This document shows positions 5,747 to 7,688 of a DNA stretch of 7,688 nt, piece after piece (the first letter of the stretch is position 1; the number at the start of each line of letters is the position of its first letter). The notes under the pieces were generated by a model that had not been told where the DNA came from, ran no database searches, and saw nothing but the letters and a program-made list of their open reading frames with translations. A program made the translations under genes and the position numbers. This DNA is from Flavobacteriaceae bacterium (GTDB lineage: Bacteria > Bacteroidota > Bacteroidia > Flavobacteriales > Flavobacteriaceae), in NCBI GenBank assembly GCA_002695445.1, contig NZOY01000078.1, forward strand, positions 1 to 7,688, given 5' to 3'.

Positions 5747-7688
5747 TTAAAACCATCTTCTTGAAAATAAACCTAAAAACTGTTTTGTATTCATTGTTAA
5801 CACAAATCTAATTTTCTTTGAATATTCATTCCTATCAATTTCCCAACCATTTGAGCTAAGTATTGGAAAATATATTTCAAGATAGTCTGGTATAATATTA
5901 AAACGAATACCAGATCCAAAAAATGTTGAAATATTTTCTCCTGTATTTTTAAGTGAACCAATGTCAACATAAGATTCAATCCACTTCCATATTCCCAATG
6001 TTATATTTGCTGACAATAAATAATCATTAGCTGTGCTTTTAGTGTGGATTGATTTAAACCCTCCCTCAGCCATTACAATCTGCTGACTGTAAATCCCTTT
6101 ATCCTCTGATCTTCCAAAATAATTATACTTAAATAAATAATCTTGAGGACGGTTCAGATTAAAATCAAAGAAGTTAGTTTGTCTGTTGTTATGTTTTAAA
6201 AATTTTCCAATAAAAAACCTAGCAGTTATTTGGCTTCCATTTGGAAGTAATCTTCTGATATCGAATTCAAATTCCATTTTAGCGAATTTGCTGGAAAACT
6301 GAAAGTTACTGTCGAAAGTCATGTGCTTAATTGCACCAGGATTAGAATAAAGGTACCTAAGATTAACAATTTTGTAATTTGGGTTAGTATTAGAACTCTT
6401 AGATTCCACCCGGTCTACATAAAAATAATATAATCCCAATAAAGGTCTTGAATTGAGCCTAAAGTTGTCAGTTCTAAAATAAAAAGTCAATGCAGGTCTG
6501 AATACTTGATATCTTAATCCATCGTCATAATGATAGCTGCTAGCAAAAAAATTGAATACCGAAGCATAATTCTTTTTTTCCTCATTATGAATCAATAATG
6601 AAAAGTTCATTTTACCAACTAAGTTTTTGTTTACAGATGAATATTGGGGCATGATCTCAAATGTAAACTTCTGTGCCAAAATTCCTTTATCGTAAAACTT
6701 TGATCCATATGAGACCCCATCATAAAGGTTGTAATTGAAGATAGGGTTATAAAACATTTGAACTCTCTTAGGAGATTGATAATCTTTAAGGAAATTAAAA
6801 TGAATTGGTTTGGTGTTAAGTAAATTCCCCACATACTTCCAGTTATTGATTTTATTTTTTTCAGTGTAACGGGTTTTTGGATTTATAGCTATGTAATCTG
6901 GCTCAAGATTTTTCAAAAAAACAACTCCTTCTTTCTCAATATTACTGATCCATTTTTTACTGATTATCCTGTTGTTTTTTACCTGTGCAAGAATAAATGG
7001 AAGCTTATTTTTTGAAAATTTATTAATCTTCACAAGCAAACTATCGCCTCTTTTTCTAACCGATTTAACACTAATATCAATTGAAGTTCTTTTTGCTAGA
7101 TAAAATTCCTTAAACCAATCTATATTTTTATTCGAGTATTCTTTTAAAACTTCAACTAAATCGTTATTTGCACCTTTCTCAAAATATTTTTTTATTCCTA
7201 CTCTAAAAGAATCTCCAATGTATTCCTCTAAAAATCTCAAGCCAACTCCAACATGATAAGGAGATCCAAATCTTTCATTGAACTTAATTAATTTATCTTT
7301 GGGTAATAAATCAGATTGCTGAAGATTTGTTTTTTCCATTAGTTCATAAAACATAAAGAAACTTTCATTAAAATAAATTTTTGCGATATTATAACCCTTC
7401 ATAAGTTTAAATTCACCAATTCTTCCAATAAATTTTTGGTTAGGATAGTATTTTTCAATGTATTTAATAATAATATATGTTTGGAGGCCACCGATAATCC
7501 AATGATTTTTTCTTAAGTCGAAATTTGTATTTGAATTAAGATAAAAATGCAGGAAAGCTTTGAGGTATGAAATTTCAGCTAAGAAATTTTTATCGAAAGG
7601 GGCTAAAAAATCAGGTAGATCATTAAGGCCATAAAATGGATTTTTTTCATACATTAATTTCGGCACTAAATATTTTTTATTTTCTTCA
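5747..7688 (-). CDS. M1-peptidase-like protein with C-terminal outer-membrane beta-barrel (partial, N-terminus beyond right edge)
   Basis: 646 codons precede the stop, and the frame is open to the right edge. The GTG at 7664-7666 is an internal Val, since seven further codons (EENKKYL) are readable upstream. Numbering from that Val, residues 1-195 resemble the M1 aminopeptidase core: HWIIGGLQTY (55-64) fits the WLxEGF region, SPYHVGVGLRFLEEYIGD (135-152) fits the catalytic-Tyr segment (Tyr137), and IDWFKEFYL (182-190) fits the LDWFxxQWL motif. The zinc site looks degenerate: where HExxH is expected there is KAFLH (36-40), and the Glu ligand is Gly59, so peptidase activity is doubtful. A beta-sandwich-like section (about 195-295) follows. 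From about 300 alternating hydrophobic/polar strands rich in Tyr, Phe and Asn, including YNLYDGVSYG (312-321), RPQDYLFKYNYFGRSED (506-522) and a C-terminal RRWF ending in aromatic residues, indicate an outer-membrane barrel. The natural ligand is unknown. It lies 72 bases upstream of E1 on the same strand. Confidence 0.85.
   Translation of the reverse strand, partial: EENKKYLVPKLMYEKNPFYGLNDLPDFLAPFDKNFLAEISYLKAFLHFYLNSNTNFDLRKNHWIIGGLQTYIIIKYIEKYYPNQKFIGRIGEFKLMKGYNIAKIYFNESFFMFYELMEKTNLQQSDLLPKDKLIKFNERFGSPYHVGVGLRFLEEYIGDSFRVGIKKYFEKGANNDLVEVLKEYSNKNIDWFKEFYLAKRTSIDISVKSVRKRGDSLLVKINKFSKNKLPFILAQVKNNRIISKKWISNIEKEGVVFLKNLEPDYIAINPKTRYTEKNKINNWKYVGNLLNTKPIHFNFLKDYQSPKRVQMFYNPIFNYNLYDGVSYGSKFYDKGILAQKFTFEIMPQYSSVNKNLVGKMNFSLLIHNEEKKNYASVFNFFASSYHYDDGLRYQVFRPALTFYFRTDNFRLNSRPLLGLYYFYVDRVESKSSNTNPNYKIVNLRYLYSNPGAIKHMTFDSNFQFSSKFAKMEFEFDIRRLLPNGSQITARFFIGKFLKHNNRQTNFFDFNLNRPQDYLFKYNYFGRSEDKGIYSQQIVMAEGGFKSIHTKSTANDYLLSANITLGIWKWIESYVDIGSLKNTGENISTFFGSGIRFNIIPDYLEIYFPILSSNGWEIDRNEYSKKIRFVLTMNTKQFLGLFSRRWF

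Noticed and set aside
5797..6834. Two short minus-strand open frames (5797-5979 and 6631-6834).
   Set aside because: Both lie inside the barrel-protein gene in another frame on the same strand, where the main frame is continuous and domain-bearing.

Overview
The window is very AT-rich and gene-dense, and it looks like chromosomal sequence of a member of the Bacteroidota, most likely a (perhaps marine or uncultivated) flavobacterium. This rests on three things. There are no convincing Shine-Dalgarno sequences. The encoded families include a fused alpha/beta 2-oxoacid dehydrogenase E1, a large M1-peptidase-like protein joined to an outer-membrane barrel, and an HsdR_N-like protein beside DNA polymerase III delta. 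The gene order also fits: OmpA-like lipoprotein, family 2 glycosyltransferase, HsdR_N protein, then divergent holA, which I recall from flavobacterial genomes. No RNA genes, insertion sequences, CRISPR arrays or phage genes are visible, and no stretch over 100 bases lacks a gene.

Layout. Positions 1-730 (minus) hold an OmpA/MotB-type lipoprotein cut off at its C-terminus by the left edge. Positions 811-1779 (minus) encode a family 2 glycosyltransferase. One base upstream of it lies a small PD-(D/E)XK protein of the HsdR N-terminal family (1781-2230, minus). These three genes read leftward and are probably one transcription unit starting near 2230. Position 2259 begins holA on the plus strand, diverging from the HsdR_N gene across only 28 bases. 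holA converges on the fused E1 gene (3263-5674, minus) with two bases between the stop codons. Upstream of E1, after a 72-base gap, is the C-terminal 646 residues of a large cell-envelope protein (5747-7688, minus). It pairs an M1-aminopeptidase-like domain with an outer-membrane beta-barrel and runs off the right edge.

The genes do not form an obvious single pathway. They mix envelope functions (OmpA lipoprotein, glycosyltransferase, barrel protein), DNA replication (holA, possibly with the HsdR_N nuclease-like partner) and central metabolism (E1). I do not see a new multi-gene system. The most interesting details are inside proteins. The M1-like domain appears to have lost most of its zinc site. 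The E1 alpha half shows an apparent Asp/Asn exchange at the two side chains that normally hold Mg2+ for thiamine diphosphate. The HsdR_N protein is an orphan nuclease-fold gene tightly paired with the clamp-loader delta subunit.
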